From: Paenibacillus xylanivorans
Lineage (GTDB): Bacteria; Bacillota; Bacilli; Paenibacillales; Paenibacillaceae
Assembly (NCBI RefSeq): GCF_001280595.1
Contig: NZ_LITU01000040.1
Location: 1 to 56,453 of the forward strand
DNA: 56,453 nucleotides
Reading direction: 5' to 3'
Shown here: one piece after another, positions 1 to 8,204 of the stretch
Layout of the letters: the number at the start of each line of letters is the position of its first letter
Numbering within the stretch: the stretch's first letter is position 1
Notes under the pieces: model-generated
The model's database searches: none
What the model was told of the DNA's origin: nothing
Seen by the model: the letters and a program-made list of their open reading frames with translations, nothing else
Program-made: the position numbers and the translations under genes

Positions 1-175
1 TATTTGCAGCAATGCTGCTTAAAGACCAGTTAAACTGTGGTGAACTGGCACATCGGAATAGAACTGGGTATAATCGATGACAGTCCAAGTAGGGCTGCAT
101 TCAAAATATACCTAGGTAGAGATGCATACAAAACGTAATTGTCCCCATACTAGACATACTGTAATAAGGCAAAAA
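1..175. other. No recognisable gene
   Basis: No ORF with a credible start and ribosome site, and no family resemblance, was found here on either strand. The stretch lies just left of the IS1182-type remnant. It could hold the outer end of that element or the sequence it interrupted, but I could not recognise either. Confidence 0.4.
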
Positions 176-223
176 AACTGCACCTCCAATTGTTAGTCGT
201 GTCTAACAATTGGAGGTGCAGTT
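176..223 (+). repeat. Perfect 21-bp inverted repeat at the left part of an IS1182-type remnant
   Basis: Arms 176-196 and 203-223 are exact reverse complements separated by a 6-nt loop. The hairpin ends one base before an ATG whose first codons read MISKNQ, resembling the N-terminus of IS1182-type transposases as I remember them. Such a hairpin just upstream of a transposase start would block impinging transcription or translation. That role is inference; the palindrome is seen directly. Confidence 0.7.
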
Positions 224-622
224 CATGATCAGCAAAAACCAAGCGAATACGTACTATTTCGATGTGGAAAAGTGCAAGCGATGTCCAAATTCAAGGAAGA
301 ATCCTACACAGACGGAGCTAAAACTAAAACGTATTCGGTAACGATAAAGTCCAACGAACACACCGAACAAATGGCGTTTCAAGAAAGTGAGTACTTCAAA
401 GAAAGTCGAAGGAACGCTACAAGATTGAAGCCAAGAATAGCGAACTTAAGCACAGATGTTGAAAGAAAATACTTTATTTTCCGAGTCTAACACTTTATTT
501 CCTTCTGACAACAGGAACGGTATGATGTAGCCACATCCTCGGGTCTATTAGGCATGGAGATGCAAGGAGCTATGGCGATATTTGCTGCTAATCTAAAACG
601 AATATTCAAATTAACAGACTAA
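224..622 (+). pseudogene. IS1182-family transposase, internally deleted and frameshifted remnant
   Basis: The ATG at 224 opens with MISKNQ and then passes directly into a C-terminal transposase segment (ANTYYFDVEKCKRCP). Most of the roughly 450-residue protein between is therefore missing. Matching C-terminal segments are split between frames: GAKTKTYSVTIKSNEHTEQ near 310-370, KIEAKNSELKHR near 425-455, and RYDVATSSGLLGMEMQGAM near 515-575, ending at the TAA at 620-622. About 60 bp of unrelated sequence interrupts the reading between the last two blocks. The element has no intact catalytic domain and cannot encode an active transposase. Family assignment comes from recognising these C-terminal motifs; the internal-deletion reading is inference. 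Confidence 0.75.
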
Positions 623-640
623 AAAAATAACATTACATAG

Positions 641-687
641 AAAAATGGGCCATCTGCTTCGTTTTCGAGAGCAACTGGCCATTTTTT
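641..687. repeat. Imperfect hairpin at the probable right end of the IS1182-type remnant
   Basis: The runs aaaaatggg...ccatttttt flank an imperfect stem around the loop near 661-668. It lies between the transposase stop and the truncated hydrolase, where the right terminal region of the element should be. It could also act as a terminator. Confidence 0.4.
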
Positions 688-689
688 AT

Positions 690-1067
690 GCTACAGAATC
701 ATTACAGATACATAAACTGGTGCTTTGGAGCGGTGTCGCCGATGTGGAACGCACCTATCATGAACGAACCGACTTGAGACGTACTTTGAAAAGGGTACTT
801 GGCGGTTCGCCACGTTCAATTCCGGAGGCTTATCTCGCCCGTTCCCCCTTGTCGAAGGCACACAAACTCCATTGTCCTGTGCTGATCATGCATGGCACGT
901 CGGATACGCAGGTGAACTACAGTCATGGAACCCGGATGTATCATTGGCTGAAACGTAGAGGCGCCAACGTTACGTTTCACGCTTATGGGGGACAAGATCA
1001 TCGCTTTCAGGAAAACGTGCATGAGGCGGCAGTGAACAATATGTTTGATTGGCTCGCAGCTCCTTAG
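690..1067 (+). pseudogene. Alpha/beta hydrolase (prolyl-oligopeptidase type), C-terminal fragment
   Basis: About 125 codons in one frame resemble the C-terminal end of S9-type alpha/beta hydrolases. A WSGVADV strand is followed by PVLIMHGTSD, which carries the catalytic Asp region, and by GQDHRF, which carries the catalytic His. The first part of the protein, including the GxSxG nucleophile elbow, is absent. Similarity begins right where the IS1182-type remnant ends. Insertion of that element, or a deletion next to it, is the obvious explanation. An upstream ATG at 645 keeps the frame open, but the residues it adds come from the IS end and no Shine-Dalgarno precedes it. The fragment is almost certainly non-functional. 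Confidence 0.7.
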
Positions 1068-1200
1068 TTTCAAGGTAGGGACGATTTAAACATGTTTGCT
1101 GCTATGGAAAATTTGGCTTGCATCATAAACTTCATTTTGAAGGATCATGCGTTGTGGATGTATACTGGAGGGGTTACGTTTTTGGAAAGGACGGATGCTT

Positions 1201-1929
1201 ATGAATCAAAATACCCTCCAAAAGTACGCAATGCTGCTGTTATGCATGTCTGCCGGAATGGTCGATGTGATCGGATACCTGGGACTAGGGCATGTGCTTA
1301 CAGCTAATATGACGGGCAATATTGTATTGCTGGGGATCGCGATTGCCCGTGCTCAGGAATTTGTCGTGCTGCGTGCACTGCTTGCCCTTATTGGTTTTAT
1401 TGCCGGAAATGCCATTGCGGCATATATGATCGGACATCTGCAGACGAAAAATGGCTGGTCCTCTCGGGTCACAGCCGTATTCACTGTAGAAAGTATATTA
1501 CTTTTGTTCTTTTCCATCGCCATGATCAGTCCATATTCGGAACAACTATCCTATCTGCTCATTGCCATGCTGGCCGTTGCCATGGGAATGCAAACGACTG
1601 CGGCGCGCCGCATTGGGATTGCCGGCATCTCAACGACCGTGCTAACCAATAATCTGGCCGCCGTGGTTGAGGATGCAGTAAGCATTCTTCAGCGGCTGCG
1701 ACACGCCAATATCCGCTCACTAGTCAAAGCACTATCAGCAGATGCATACCTTCGCGCAGGTGCCGTTGTGATCTATTTGGGCGGCGTTGTTCTAGCTGCG
1801 CTATTGTTCCACCACGTACCCATGATGGCAGTCTGGATACCTGTTCTGATCGTTGGTGGAATAACCCTGTTCGCTCGATTATATTCTTGGGGAGCTGTCA
1901 AAAAAGCGACGGACGACACGGAAAGTTAG
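1201..1929 (+). CDS. DUF1275 (YoaK-family) membrane protein
   Basis: A 242-residue integral membrane protein of the DUF1275/YoaK family. The family features visible are the N-terminal SAGMVDVIGYLGLGHVLTANMTGN segment (shown here as two adjoining motifs, SAGMVDVIGYLG and LTANMTGNIVLLG), then about six hydrophobic helices with a conserved middle MGMQTTAARR motif. Its function is not established; DUF1275 proteins are often described as putative transporters. I chose ATG 1201 because GGAAAGGA at 1183-1190 is well spaced for it; ATG 1195 is a close alternative. It is a single gene, convergent with the LysR gene 24 bp away, and no clear terminator separates them. Confidence 0.8.
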   Translation: MNQNTLQKYAMLLLCMSAGMVDVIGYLGLGHVLTANMTGNIVLLGIAIARAQEFVVLRALLALIGFIAGNAIAAYMIGHLQTKNGWSSRVTAVFTVESILLLFFSIAMISPYSEQLSYLLIAMLAVAMGMQTTAARRIGIAGISTTVLTNNLAAVVEDAVSILQRLRHANIRSLVKALSADAYLRAGAVVIYLGGVVLAALLFHHVPMMAVWIPVLIVGGITLFARLYSWGAVKKATDDTES

Positions 1930-1953
1930 ATCTTATACAATGATTCAACTTTT

Positions 1954-2850
1954 TTATTTCATTAATGATGCTTCCTGTCTGATGAGTTCAACCAGATGTT
2001 GTGCGGCAGGAGATAACACTTCCCCTGCTCGTGTACATACGGCTATCGTGTTTTTCAACTGTACATCTCGGACGAATACACGTGCCAGCTTGCCTTGCTG
2101 CACATCTTCCTTTACAACCAGAGAAGAAATAAAGTTGGCTCCATAACCTGCTTTCACCGCACTGATCGTTTCGTTCAACCCGTTGAACTGAAGCGCAATG
2201 CGGGGAGCGGCCAGGTTATTTGTTGTACAAAGAGAGACCAGACGCTCCCGTGTAGCGCTGCCTTCTTCGCGCATGATGAAGGGCTCCGCCACCATCTCCC
2301 GAAGCTCAATTTCCTTCCCCGCATATGGATGATCAGGATGTACGACAAACCACATTTCATCTTCAAACAATTCGTCCCAATGGACACCTGAATGTGTAAT
2401 GCCACTTCCACCATACACCGCAATCTCGGCCTCATAACGCAGTAGTTGGTCAAAAGCCATTCGAGTATTGGTTGTGCTCACAACCAGCTCCACATCCTCG
2501 TGCATCTGCTTGAAGCGGGCAATCCAGCCCGGCAGCAGAAAATTCGAGGGCAAATAGGTTGCAGTAAGACGAATTAAACCTTTCTTGCCCGCCCGAAAAT
2601 CCTGCACAAAGTTCTCGACATCCTGCTCCAGCATAAACAGACGTTCCGCATAACCTGTTAATTGCATTCCTGCATCGGTAAGAACCAGTCTTCTCCCCTC
2701 CGAAGCAAATAATGGAATGCCCAATTCCCGCTCAAACTTCTTCACCTGAGAGGATACCGCTGGCTGGCTAATGTTGAGTTCTTCCGCCGCACGCGTGACT
2801 CCCCCATATCTCACGACGGCATGAAACAATCGTAATCCGTGCAAATTCAA
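1954..2850 (-). CDS. LysR-family transcriptional regulator
   Basis: A 298-residue LysR-type regulator. The N-terminal winged HTH (about residues 1-60) contains the typical AVVRYGGVTRAAEELNISQP recognition region and the LGIPLF wing. A LysR substrate-binding domain follows (about 90-290). The start is TTG at 2848-2850 with AAGAAGGTG well placed upstream. It is divergent from the O-methyltransferase gene, with a 138-bp AT-rich intergenic region between the two starts. That layout usually means the regulator controls itself and the divergent gene. I did not find a convincing operator to prove it. The effector is unknown; overall it resembles CysL/CbbR-like members. Confidence 0.88.
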   Translation of the reverse strand: MNLHGLRLFHAVVRYGGVTRAAEELNISQPAVSSQVKKFERELGIPLFASEGRRLVLTDAGMQLTGYAERLFMLEQDVENFVQDFRAGKKGLIRLTATYLPSNFLLPGWIARFKQMHEDVELVVSTTNTRMAFDQLLRYEAEIAVYGGSGITHSGVHWDELFEDEMWFVVHPDHPYAGKEIELREMVAEPFIMREEGSATRERLVSLCTTNNLAAPRIALQFNGLNETISAVKAGYGANFISSLVVKEDVQQGKLARVFVRDVQLKNTIAVCTRAGEVLSPAAQHLVELIRQEASLMK

Positions 2851-2988
2851 CCGCTACACCTTCTTCACTTGAAATATATAATCTAAAGTTATATTAACAT
2901 ACATAATATATATTTTATTTATATATCTGTTCCCTTTATAGTTGAAGTATGAAATCCAATACATGCAATCGGAAAGGAATAGATAACG

Positions 2989-3693
2989 ATGAACAATGTT
3001 AATGGTTCTACTCAACAGCAAACCTGGACTCAAGTCGACGATTATTTGAACGCCTTATTAATCCCCTCGGATTCCCTGCTGGAGCAGGCACTACGTACCA
3101 ATGCGGAAGCCGGCTTGCCCGCTCATGATGTAACACCTAATCAAGGGAAATTGCTTCAGCTCCTGCTTCAAATACAAGGCGCAACTCGTGTGCTGGAAAT
3201 CGGGACGCTTGGCGGATACAGTACGATCTGGATGGCCAGGGCCCTCCCCGAAAACGGACGTATCGTCACACTGGAAGCAGATCCACGCCATGCAGAGATG
3301 GCACGAACCAACATCACGCGTGCAGGACTTATGCACAAGGTTGATCTTCGAGTAGGTCCTGCCCTGACTACTCTTCCCGACGTTCAGGAAGAGTACAGAG
3401 AACCCTTTGATTTCATCTTCATCGATGCTGACAAACCAAGTAATCCCGACTATTTGCGATGGGCGCTGCGACTGGCTCGTCCGGGAAGTCTGATTATTGG
3501 TGACAACATCGTCAGGGACGGGGAAGTTATCAATGCAAACAGTACGGACAACAGAGTTCAGGGCGTTCAGTCATTCCTAAAATTAATTGCAGATAATCCG
3601 CGTCTTGAAGCTACCGCACTGCAGACTGTAGGCACTAAAGGCTACGATGGATTCGTGATTGCCCGAGTGCTGGAATCCCCTACTGCAAAATAA
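2989..3693 (+). CDS. Class I SAM-dependent O-methyltransferase (Methyltransf_3 type)
   Basis: A 234-residue cytosolic protein of the catechol/caffeoyl-CoA O-methyltransferase family. The SAM motif is VLEIGTLGGYST (about residues 65-76). LEADPRH follows, which binds the ribose, then the metal-associated FIDADKPS motif and GDNIVRDG. These members usually methylate a hydroxyl on a small aromatic or catechol using a divalent cation; the substrate cannot be read from sequence. ATG 2989 is preceded by GGAAAGGA at 2971-2978. It is divergent from the LysR gene, which may regulate it, and an MFS exporter follows 77 bp downstream on the same strand. Methylation followed by export is plausible but unproven. 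Confidence 0.88.
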   Translation: MNNVNGSTQQQTWTQVDDYLNALLIPSDSLLEQALRTNAEAGLPAHDVTPNQGKLLQLLLQIQGATRVLEIGTLGGYSTIWMARALPENGRIVTLEADPRHAEMARTNITRAGLMHKVDLRVGPALTTLPDVQEEYREPFDFIFIDADKPSNPDYLRWALRLARPGSLIIGDNIVRDGEVINANSTDNRVQGVQSFLKLIADNPRLEATALQTVGTKGYDGFVIARVLESPTAK

Positions 3694-3770
3694 ACAGTGG
3701 TCAATTCTTCCGCAAATCCCCCATTCCTGTTAAACTAAAATCACTGCACAGGCAGACTGGGGGAAACCAC

Positions 3771-5102
3771 TTGAGACTTCTACAACAGATTCATGCTGAA
3801 ATTCGGGGCTGGTCCCGCAATATTCAATTGTTTTTTCTGGCAAGCATCTTGTATCAGATCGGAAATGGCATGTTCTCTGTCTTGTACAATCTGTACATTC
3901 AGGGTCTAGGCTACAATGATACAATGAACGGCCAGATTGTAAGTATTCAATCACTTGCGACAGCGATAATGTTTGTTCCTATCGGACTATGCGGCGATTT
4001 CTTCAGCCGTAAGCGGCTGCTGATTACCGGCGCCTTGTTCAGCGGTATCTTTCTGATTGGCCGTTCCTTCGATTATTCTGCCAGCGGACTGATCTGGTTT
4101 GCTGTATTTTCAGGACTTTTTGCTGGCGTATTTCAGGTACTGGCCATTCCTTTCCTCGCTGAGAATGTGAAGAAAAGTCAACGACTGAAGATGTTCAGCT
4201 ATTACTCCTCCCTTGTACTCGCTTCTCAGGTACTTGGCAGCTTGGGTGGTGGCATATTTGCAGACTTGCTTCATACGGCAGGCCTTGCCAAAGTCACAGG
4301 TCTGCAAACGGTATTGTTCGTGGGCGGGGCAGCTACACTTGTTGCATTTATCCCGATGTTGTTTGTATCCGAGGACAAGAAGGCACCGCAAGCGAATACT
4401 CCGACGCAACCTGTCACTGAATCTGTAGCATCTGAAACTGATGGTAAACAGGGTGTCGTTCATTCCGCGGAACAAGACAGCAAGAACGATACCCTTAGCC
4501 AAAAGAAAGATTCCCGTTTGATTGGGCAATTTGTAATAACCCAATTATTAATCGGGTTTGGTTCCGGACTGGTTGTGCCTTATCTGAATCTGTATTTTAC
4601 CAACCGTTTTTCGGTATCCTTAAGTGCCATGAGTTTGCTAATTTCATTGGGTCAGATCATGACCATCGTATCCATGCTGATCGGGCCAACACTCGCGGCC
4701 AAGGTGGGAAGCGTTCGGGCTGTCGTCATCTTTCAGGTCATGTCACTGCCCTTCCTGCTGCTGACCGGCTTCACGAATATGCTGCTCATCGCCTCGGTGA
4801 GTTTCCTATTCAGACAAGCGCTGATGAACGCAGCCAATCCGATTCAATCCGCCATTCTGGTGGACCGAGTATCGGACAAACGCCGCGGAATCGCCAATTC
4901 ACTGATGCAGACCGCCTTTATGATCGGCTGGGCCACCATGGGGCCAGTACAATCTTACCTCGTGACCACTTATGGTACGTATTGGGGTTATGCGATCACG
5001 TTCAGTATCACAGGCAGTCTATACGTGATATCATCGATTATGTACTATATGATGTTCAAAGAACCTAAGGCTTCTTCCCGTGTTCTCGTGGCGAACGGAT
5101 AA
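3771..5102 (+). CDS. MFS transporter
   Basis: A 443-residue major facilitator with about 12 hydrophobic segments in two halves. The halves are joined by a long hydrophilic loop (about residues 205-250) rich in Gln, Thr, Ser, Glu and Lys. The first half carries GDFFSRKRLL after TM2 and the second half carries VDRVSDKRRGIANSL, both typical MFS loop motifs. It starts at TTG 3771, with a GGGGGAAA site seven bases upstream. It is probably a drug or metabolite exporter; the substrate is unknown. It lies 77 bp behind the O-methyltransferase with no terminator visible between, so co-transcription is likely. Confidence 0.85.
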   Translation: MRLLQQIHAEIRGWSRNIQLFFLASILYQIGNGMFSVLYNLYIQGLGYNDTMNGQIVSIQSLATAIMFVPIGLCGDFFSRKRLLITGALFSGIFLIGRSFDYSASGLIWFAVFSGLFAGVFQVLAIPFLAENVKKSQRLKMFSYYSSLVLASQVLGSLGGGIFADLLHTAGLAKVTGLQTVLFVGGAATLVAFIPMLFVSEDKKAPQANTPTQPVTESVASETDGKQGVVHSAEQDSKNDTLSQKKDSRLIGQFVITQLLIGFGSGLVVPYLNLYFTNRFSVSLSAMSLLISLGQIMTIVSMLIGPTLAAKVGSVRAVVIFQVMSLPFLLLTGFTNMLLIASVSFLFRQALMNAANPIQSAILVDRVSDKRRGIANSLMQTAFMIGWATMGPVQSYLVTTYGTYWGYAITFSITGSLYVISSIMYYMMFKEPKASSRVLVANG

Positions 5103-5223
5103 ATGACAACAATTCAGCAGGATAGCGGGATCGACCTGCTTTCCTGTTCTGCTTGGTAATGAGCCAATCACCATCACTGCCCAAGGATCAATCATTGTAT
5201 CTTATCATCAGGAGTGATCTTAC

Positions 5224-5310
5224 ATGAATGGTACCTTCCATTTCATTTCAAACTTCTACTCATACTTCAATCTACCTCGTGCAGCCGAAAGACGATGCGG
5301 ATGGAACTGA
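5224..5310 (+). CDS. Candidate 28-residue upstream ORF, stop overlapping the AbrB-type gene
   Basis: ATG 5224 has a well-spaced GGAG (5211-5214) and opens a 28-codon frame beginning MNGTFHFIS. It ends at TGA 5308-5310. The A of that stop is the first base of ATG 5310, in the frame of the downstream membrane protein (TGATG). This arrangement is typical of translational coupling. The peptide resembles nothing I know. It may be a real leader peptide, or the Shine-Dalgarno may mark a start inherited from a longer gene. It is seen in sequence; function is inference. Confidence 0.35.
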   Translation: MNGTFHFISNFYSYFNLPRAAERRCGWN

Positions 5311-6422
5311 TGCATAAGCTCGGTTCCCACGTTGTCTTTCGGTTTTTTCTCAGTTTGGGTGTCTCTGTCCTTGGTGGGTTACTATTTACAGCGATCCATA
5401 CCCCCATTCCTTGGCTTCTTGGACCGATGATTTTCATGCTGCTTGGTTCACAGCTTGCCAAGCTGCCGCTCATGTGGCCCACCTCCATTCGGGACTACGG
5501 TATTCTAATCGTGGGTTACTCTATCGGATTAACACTGACGGGAGAAGCGCTTCAAGGCATTTTGCATCAGCTTCCCATGATGCTGCTCATGACCTTGCTC
5601 TTAATCGGATTATGTACATTGACCGCCTATGTTGCTTCTAAGCTGACAGACTTTGACTTTCCCTCCCTGCTGGTTGGCAGTATTCCCGGCGGACTGTCCC
5701 AGATGGTTTCCCTTGCGGAAGAGATGAAATCCATCAATCTGACACTCGTTACTTTTTTGCAGGTCACGCGGTTGATCATGATTGTATTCTGTGTTCCGTT
5801 CCTGCTATTTAGTCCATGGATCGGAGGAACAACAGGTGGGGGGACGGATCAGCCAATGATCGAGCCAGCAACTTGGTCAGCACTCTTCCCCGAAATCTTG
5901 CTCTATGCCCCGCTCTGTGTCGCTGGTGCATGGGTTGCACGCAAGCTTCGGTTTCCGACAGCATTCATGCTCGGACCAATGATCGTCATGTGTATAATTC
6001 AATTAAGTACAGCGATGCACACACCCAATCTGCCGTCATCCCTGCTTAACATTTCACAAATAATGATTGGCAGCCATGTAGGTCTGATGCTTCGGCCTCA
6101 GCAGCTGCAACGCAAAATGCAGACCGTAACACTTGCCATCATGAGCAGTGTGCTGCTCATAGCAGGTTCACTTGGTTTGAGCTATCTATTAATGAACATG
6201 TTCTCCCTTTCGGCTGCTACATCATTGCTGAGCATGGCACCTGGCGGAATGGATCAGATGAGCATCATGGCTCATGAAGTCAATGCCAACCTTTCGGTGG
6301 TATCCGGATATCAATTATTTCGCATTTTGTTTATATTCTTTATCGTTTCTTCGCTCCTTAAGATAATTCTCATGCATATGTTGAGAAAAAAAGAGGCGAG
6401 CACCAGCTCTTCGGTCACGTAA
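5310..6422 (+). CDS. AbrB-family (COG3180) membrane protein
   Basis: A 370-residue polytopic membrane protein of the AbrB duplication family. This is the putative ammonia monooxygenase/regulator family, not the AbrB transition-state DNA-binding protein. It consists of two similar halves. Each carries a PWLLGPM- or PTAFMLGPM-like motif and a later GGLSQM or GGMDQM motif: IPWLLGPMIF and SIPGGLSQM in the first half, FMLGPMIVM and MAPGGMDQMS in the second. The function of the family is unsettled; transport has been suggested. The frame is open from GTG 5214, but family length and the TGATG overlap with the upstream mini-ORF favour ATG 5310. ATG 5295 and 5301 are alternatives. A strong terminator follows at 6442-6486. 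Confidence 0.8.
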   Translation: MHKLGSHVVFRFFLSLGVSVLGGLLFTAIHTPIPWLLGPMIFMLLGSQLAKLPLMWPTSIRDYGILIVGYSIGLTLTGEALQGILHQLPMMLLMTLLLIGLCTLTAYVASKLTDFDFPSLLVGSIPGGLSQMVSLAEEMKSINLTLVTFLQVTRLIMIVFCVPFLLFSPWIGGTTGGGTDQPMIEPATWSALFPEILLYAPLCVAGAWVARKLRFPTAFMLGPMIVMCIIQLSTAMHTPNLPSSLLNISQIMIGSHVGLMLRPQQLQRKMQTVTLAIMSSVLLIAGSLGLSYLLMNMFSLSAATSLLSMAPGGMDQMSIMAHEVNANLSVVSGYQLFRILFIFFIVSSLLKIILMHMLRKKEASTSSSVT

Positions 6423-6441
6423 AATAGGATGTAGACATACC

Positions 6442-6486
6442 AAAGAGAGTATCCGACTGATTTCCAACCTGCGGATACTCTCTTTT
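6442..6486 (+). terminator. Rho-independent terminator after the AbrB-type gene
   Basis: A 14-bp stem (AAAGAGAGTATCCG paired with its complement) encloses a 16-nt loop and ends in TTTT. It sits between two convergent genes; the A-rich left flank means it could also serve the gene on the minus strand. Confidence 0.8.
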
Positions 6487-6501
6487 CTGTGTTTGCTCAA
6501 G

Positions 6502-6705
6502 TTATGAATAAACCCGACTATACATCCAGCTCACAATACCCACGGTTACAGCGGCCACCCCAATAATAAATGCATAATAGCCAAGTTTGCTTTTTGCCCC
6601 TGATGTCTGCTTGTCATAGAAGTCTGAGTTTCGCCTGTAGAATCCCATCCACAGTTCTCCAATCATATTTACAACAACTATTACAAACCGTTTGGCAAGT
6701 CCCAT
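6502..6705 (-). CDS. Small hypothetical membrane protein
   Basis: A 67-residue protein with an N-terminal hydrophobic stretch (FVIVVVNMIGELWMGFY) and a C-terminal transmembrane helix (YYAFIIGVAAVTVGIVSWMY). A charged middle (RRNSDFYDKQ) separates them. ATG 6705 is preceded by AAAGGAGT at a good distance, which argues that it is real. I do not recognise the family. It lies between the AbrB-type gene (convergent) and the cysteine-cluster gene, 77 bp upstream on the same strand, and may be the last gene of that small minus-strand operon. Confidence 0.55.
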   Translation of the reverse strand: MGLAKRFVIVVVNMIGELWMGFYRRNSDFYDKQTSGAKSKLGYYAFIIGVAAVTVGIVSWMYSRVYS

Positions 6706-6781
6706 TTACCCCATACTCCTTTCTTATCTCAATCCCCTTCCATATTAAGTGTAATTATCCTTTTCCATCGAAACAACTCAG

Positions 6782-7045
6782 TCACGGTGAACTTGGTGCA
6801 GTTTCCTGTTCCATCCAGCTCAATCGTTCAAAAGCCTCCTGATCCGTGCTGCCACACATCTCTTGGGAAGCCTGTAATCCGCTGCATACAGCGGGGCGCT
6901 CTTTGTGACCAAAGATTCCGCAGCGATTGTCCTTCGTCAGCTGCACACATCGCACACCTGCGGGTTTGCCATCAGCCATCCCGGGTATCGGCGATGAGAT
7001 AGAAATCGCGATACAGCATGCGGCACAGCCTGTCCTGCATTCCAT
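6782..7045 (-). CDS. YkgJ-family cysteine-cluster protein
   Basis: An 87-residue protein of the YkgJ/UPF0153 type. An N-terminal CRTGCAACC cluster (C-x3-C-x2-CC) is followed by CVQL, then a [15 protein letters not shown] segment, as in proteins thought to bind zinc or an Fe-S cluster. Function is unknown. The frame stays open to 7105, but ATG 7045 has a strong GGAGGGAGGAC site directly upstream and brings the length to the family norm, so I use it. It lies 29 bp behind the lipase-like hydrolase and is probably co-transcribed with it. Confidence 0.75.
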   Translation of the reverse strand: MECRTGCAACCIAISISSPIPGMADGKPAGVRCVQLTKDNRCGIFGHKERPAVCSGLQASQEMCGSTDQEAFERLSWMEQETAPSSP

Positions 7046-7074
7046 AATTCTTGTCCTCCCTCCATATTCGACAT

Positions 7075-7929
7075 TTAACGTGATCCACGATTCACCCACG
7101 TCCATGTTCGCGCCAAACCCTGTGCGATTCTCCGATTCATGGTTCCATTTGAGAAATACCCGCCATGACTCAACGGATTCCAGCTCCCGATTAAACCGCC
7201 AGAGTTGATTTCCATGTCTTCTTTGACGGCCGCCTCATAGGCCGGATCAATAGGGCGCAGCGGGTAACCCAGAATATCGTCCCGATCATAAAAGTTAATC
7301 CACTCCCCTTCCATCCCAGGGAAGTACTGCCCTGCCAACGGCGAAGGTACCTGAATCGGCCGGCTAAAATCATGGTACCGTAAGCTCCATAACGGCAACG
7401 TCGTTCCAAAGGAATAAAAGTTCGTTAAGGTATCTCCCCGTTCCAATGCGGAAGTAACATCCACGATGGAAGGCGTGCGACTAGACGGATATTGCAGATC
7501 ATAGAAGAAATTGCTTGCAATCACTGCCCCCAGACTATGAGCAATAATACAAAGGGGAGCATCTGGCCCATTCCGCTGTGCAAGTGCATGCATCGCCAGA
7601 TTCAGCGTACGATGTACCGCATCATAGTTATGACCTTGATTTTCCACAGGTTGATACGCGACGGCATCAGCCAGATAATGGATAACAAATCGACGCAACA
7701 CTTGATAGTTCAATCCTTGAGAGCTGACAAGCTGCTGAAACAGCGCCTCTTCCCGATTCTCAAATACGTCAGCCCAAAATACGGGCTCAATATCCAGAAC
7801 CTGTTTGGCTGCTCCTGGCAACACCATAACCTGATCAAATTCCTTATGCAAACGCGAAATCAGTGTATCCGCATAATCTTCCTTTTGCATACCCAGACCA
7901 TGAATGACCATTACCGCAACACGAGTCAT
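7075..7929 (-). CDS. Alpha/beta hydrolase, lipase-like
   Basis: A 284-residue cytosolic alpha/beta hydrolase. An early [10 protein letters not shown] strand is typical of the oxyanion region. The nucleophile elbow AHSLGAV is at about residues 127-133, where Ser is the likely nucleophile. A C-terminal PLSHGGYF supplies a His, and an Asp lies in the RDDILGYPL region. I started it at ATG 7929, which is preceded by GGAGGAGAG. The frame is open 15 codons further upstream, but without a site. The substrate is unknown; the AHSLG elbow instead of GxSxG suggests an esterase or lipase-like protein rather than a peptidase. It is the first gene of a likely three-gene minus-strand unit. Confidence 0.75.
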   Translation of the reverse strand: MTRVAVMVIHGLGMQKEDYADTLISRLHKEFDQVMVLPGAAKQVLDIEPVFWADVFENREEALFQQLVSSQGLNYQVLRRFVIHYLADAVAYQPVENQGHNYDAVHRTLNLAMHALAQRNGPDAPLCIIAHSLGAVIASNFFYDLQYPSSRTPSIVDVTSALERGDTLTNFYSFGTTLPLWSLRYHDFSRPIQVPSPLAGQYFPGMEGEWINFYDRDDILGYPLRPIDPAYEAAVKEDMEINSGGLIGSWNPLSHGGYFSNGTMNRRIAQGLARTWTWVNRGSR

Positions 7930-8161
7930 GGCTCTCCTCCTCCGTCCATTGACTAGCCACTCTCTTTGAACCATATGAACTTTTCAACCTGAACATGCAT
8001 AGTACTAATGAACATGCTTTCCGATCGCTGTGAACATGAGATTTTGCCACATACACATTCTAGATACAGTTTATCACGTTACAAATAAAAAAACGAAATC
8101 CATAAAGAGTCAACCCAAACAAGTAGTATACGTTCAGCTTTATCTCGGTATCAGGATGAAA

Positions 8162-8185
8162 AAAGAAGCTGCGATATTCGCAGCT
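8162..8185 (-). terminator. Terminator of the trehalose operon
   Basis: A perfect 8-bp stem (AGCTGCGA/TCGCAGCT) with a 3-nt loop, followed on the minus strand by a T-rich tract. It lies 20 bp past the treP stop. Confidence 0.75.
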
Positions 8186-8204
8186 CCCCCCATTGTTCGT
8201 AAAC

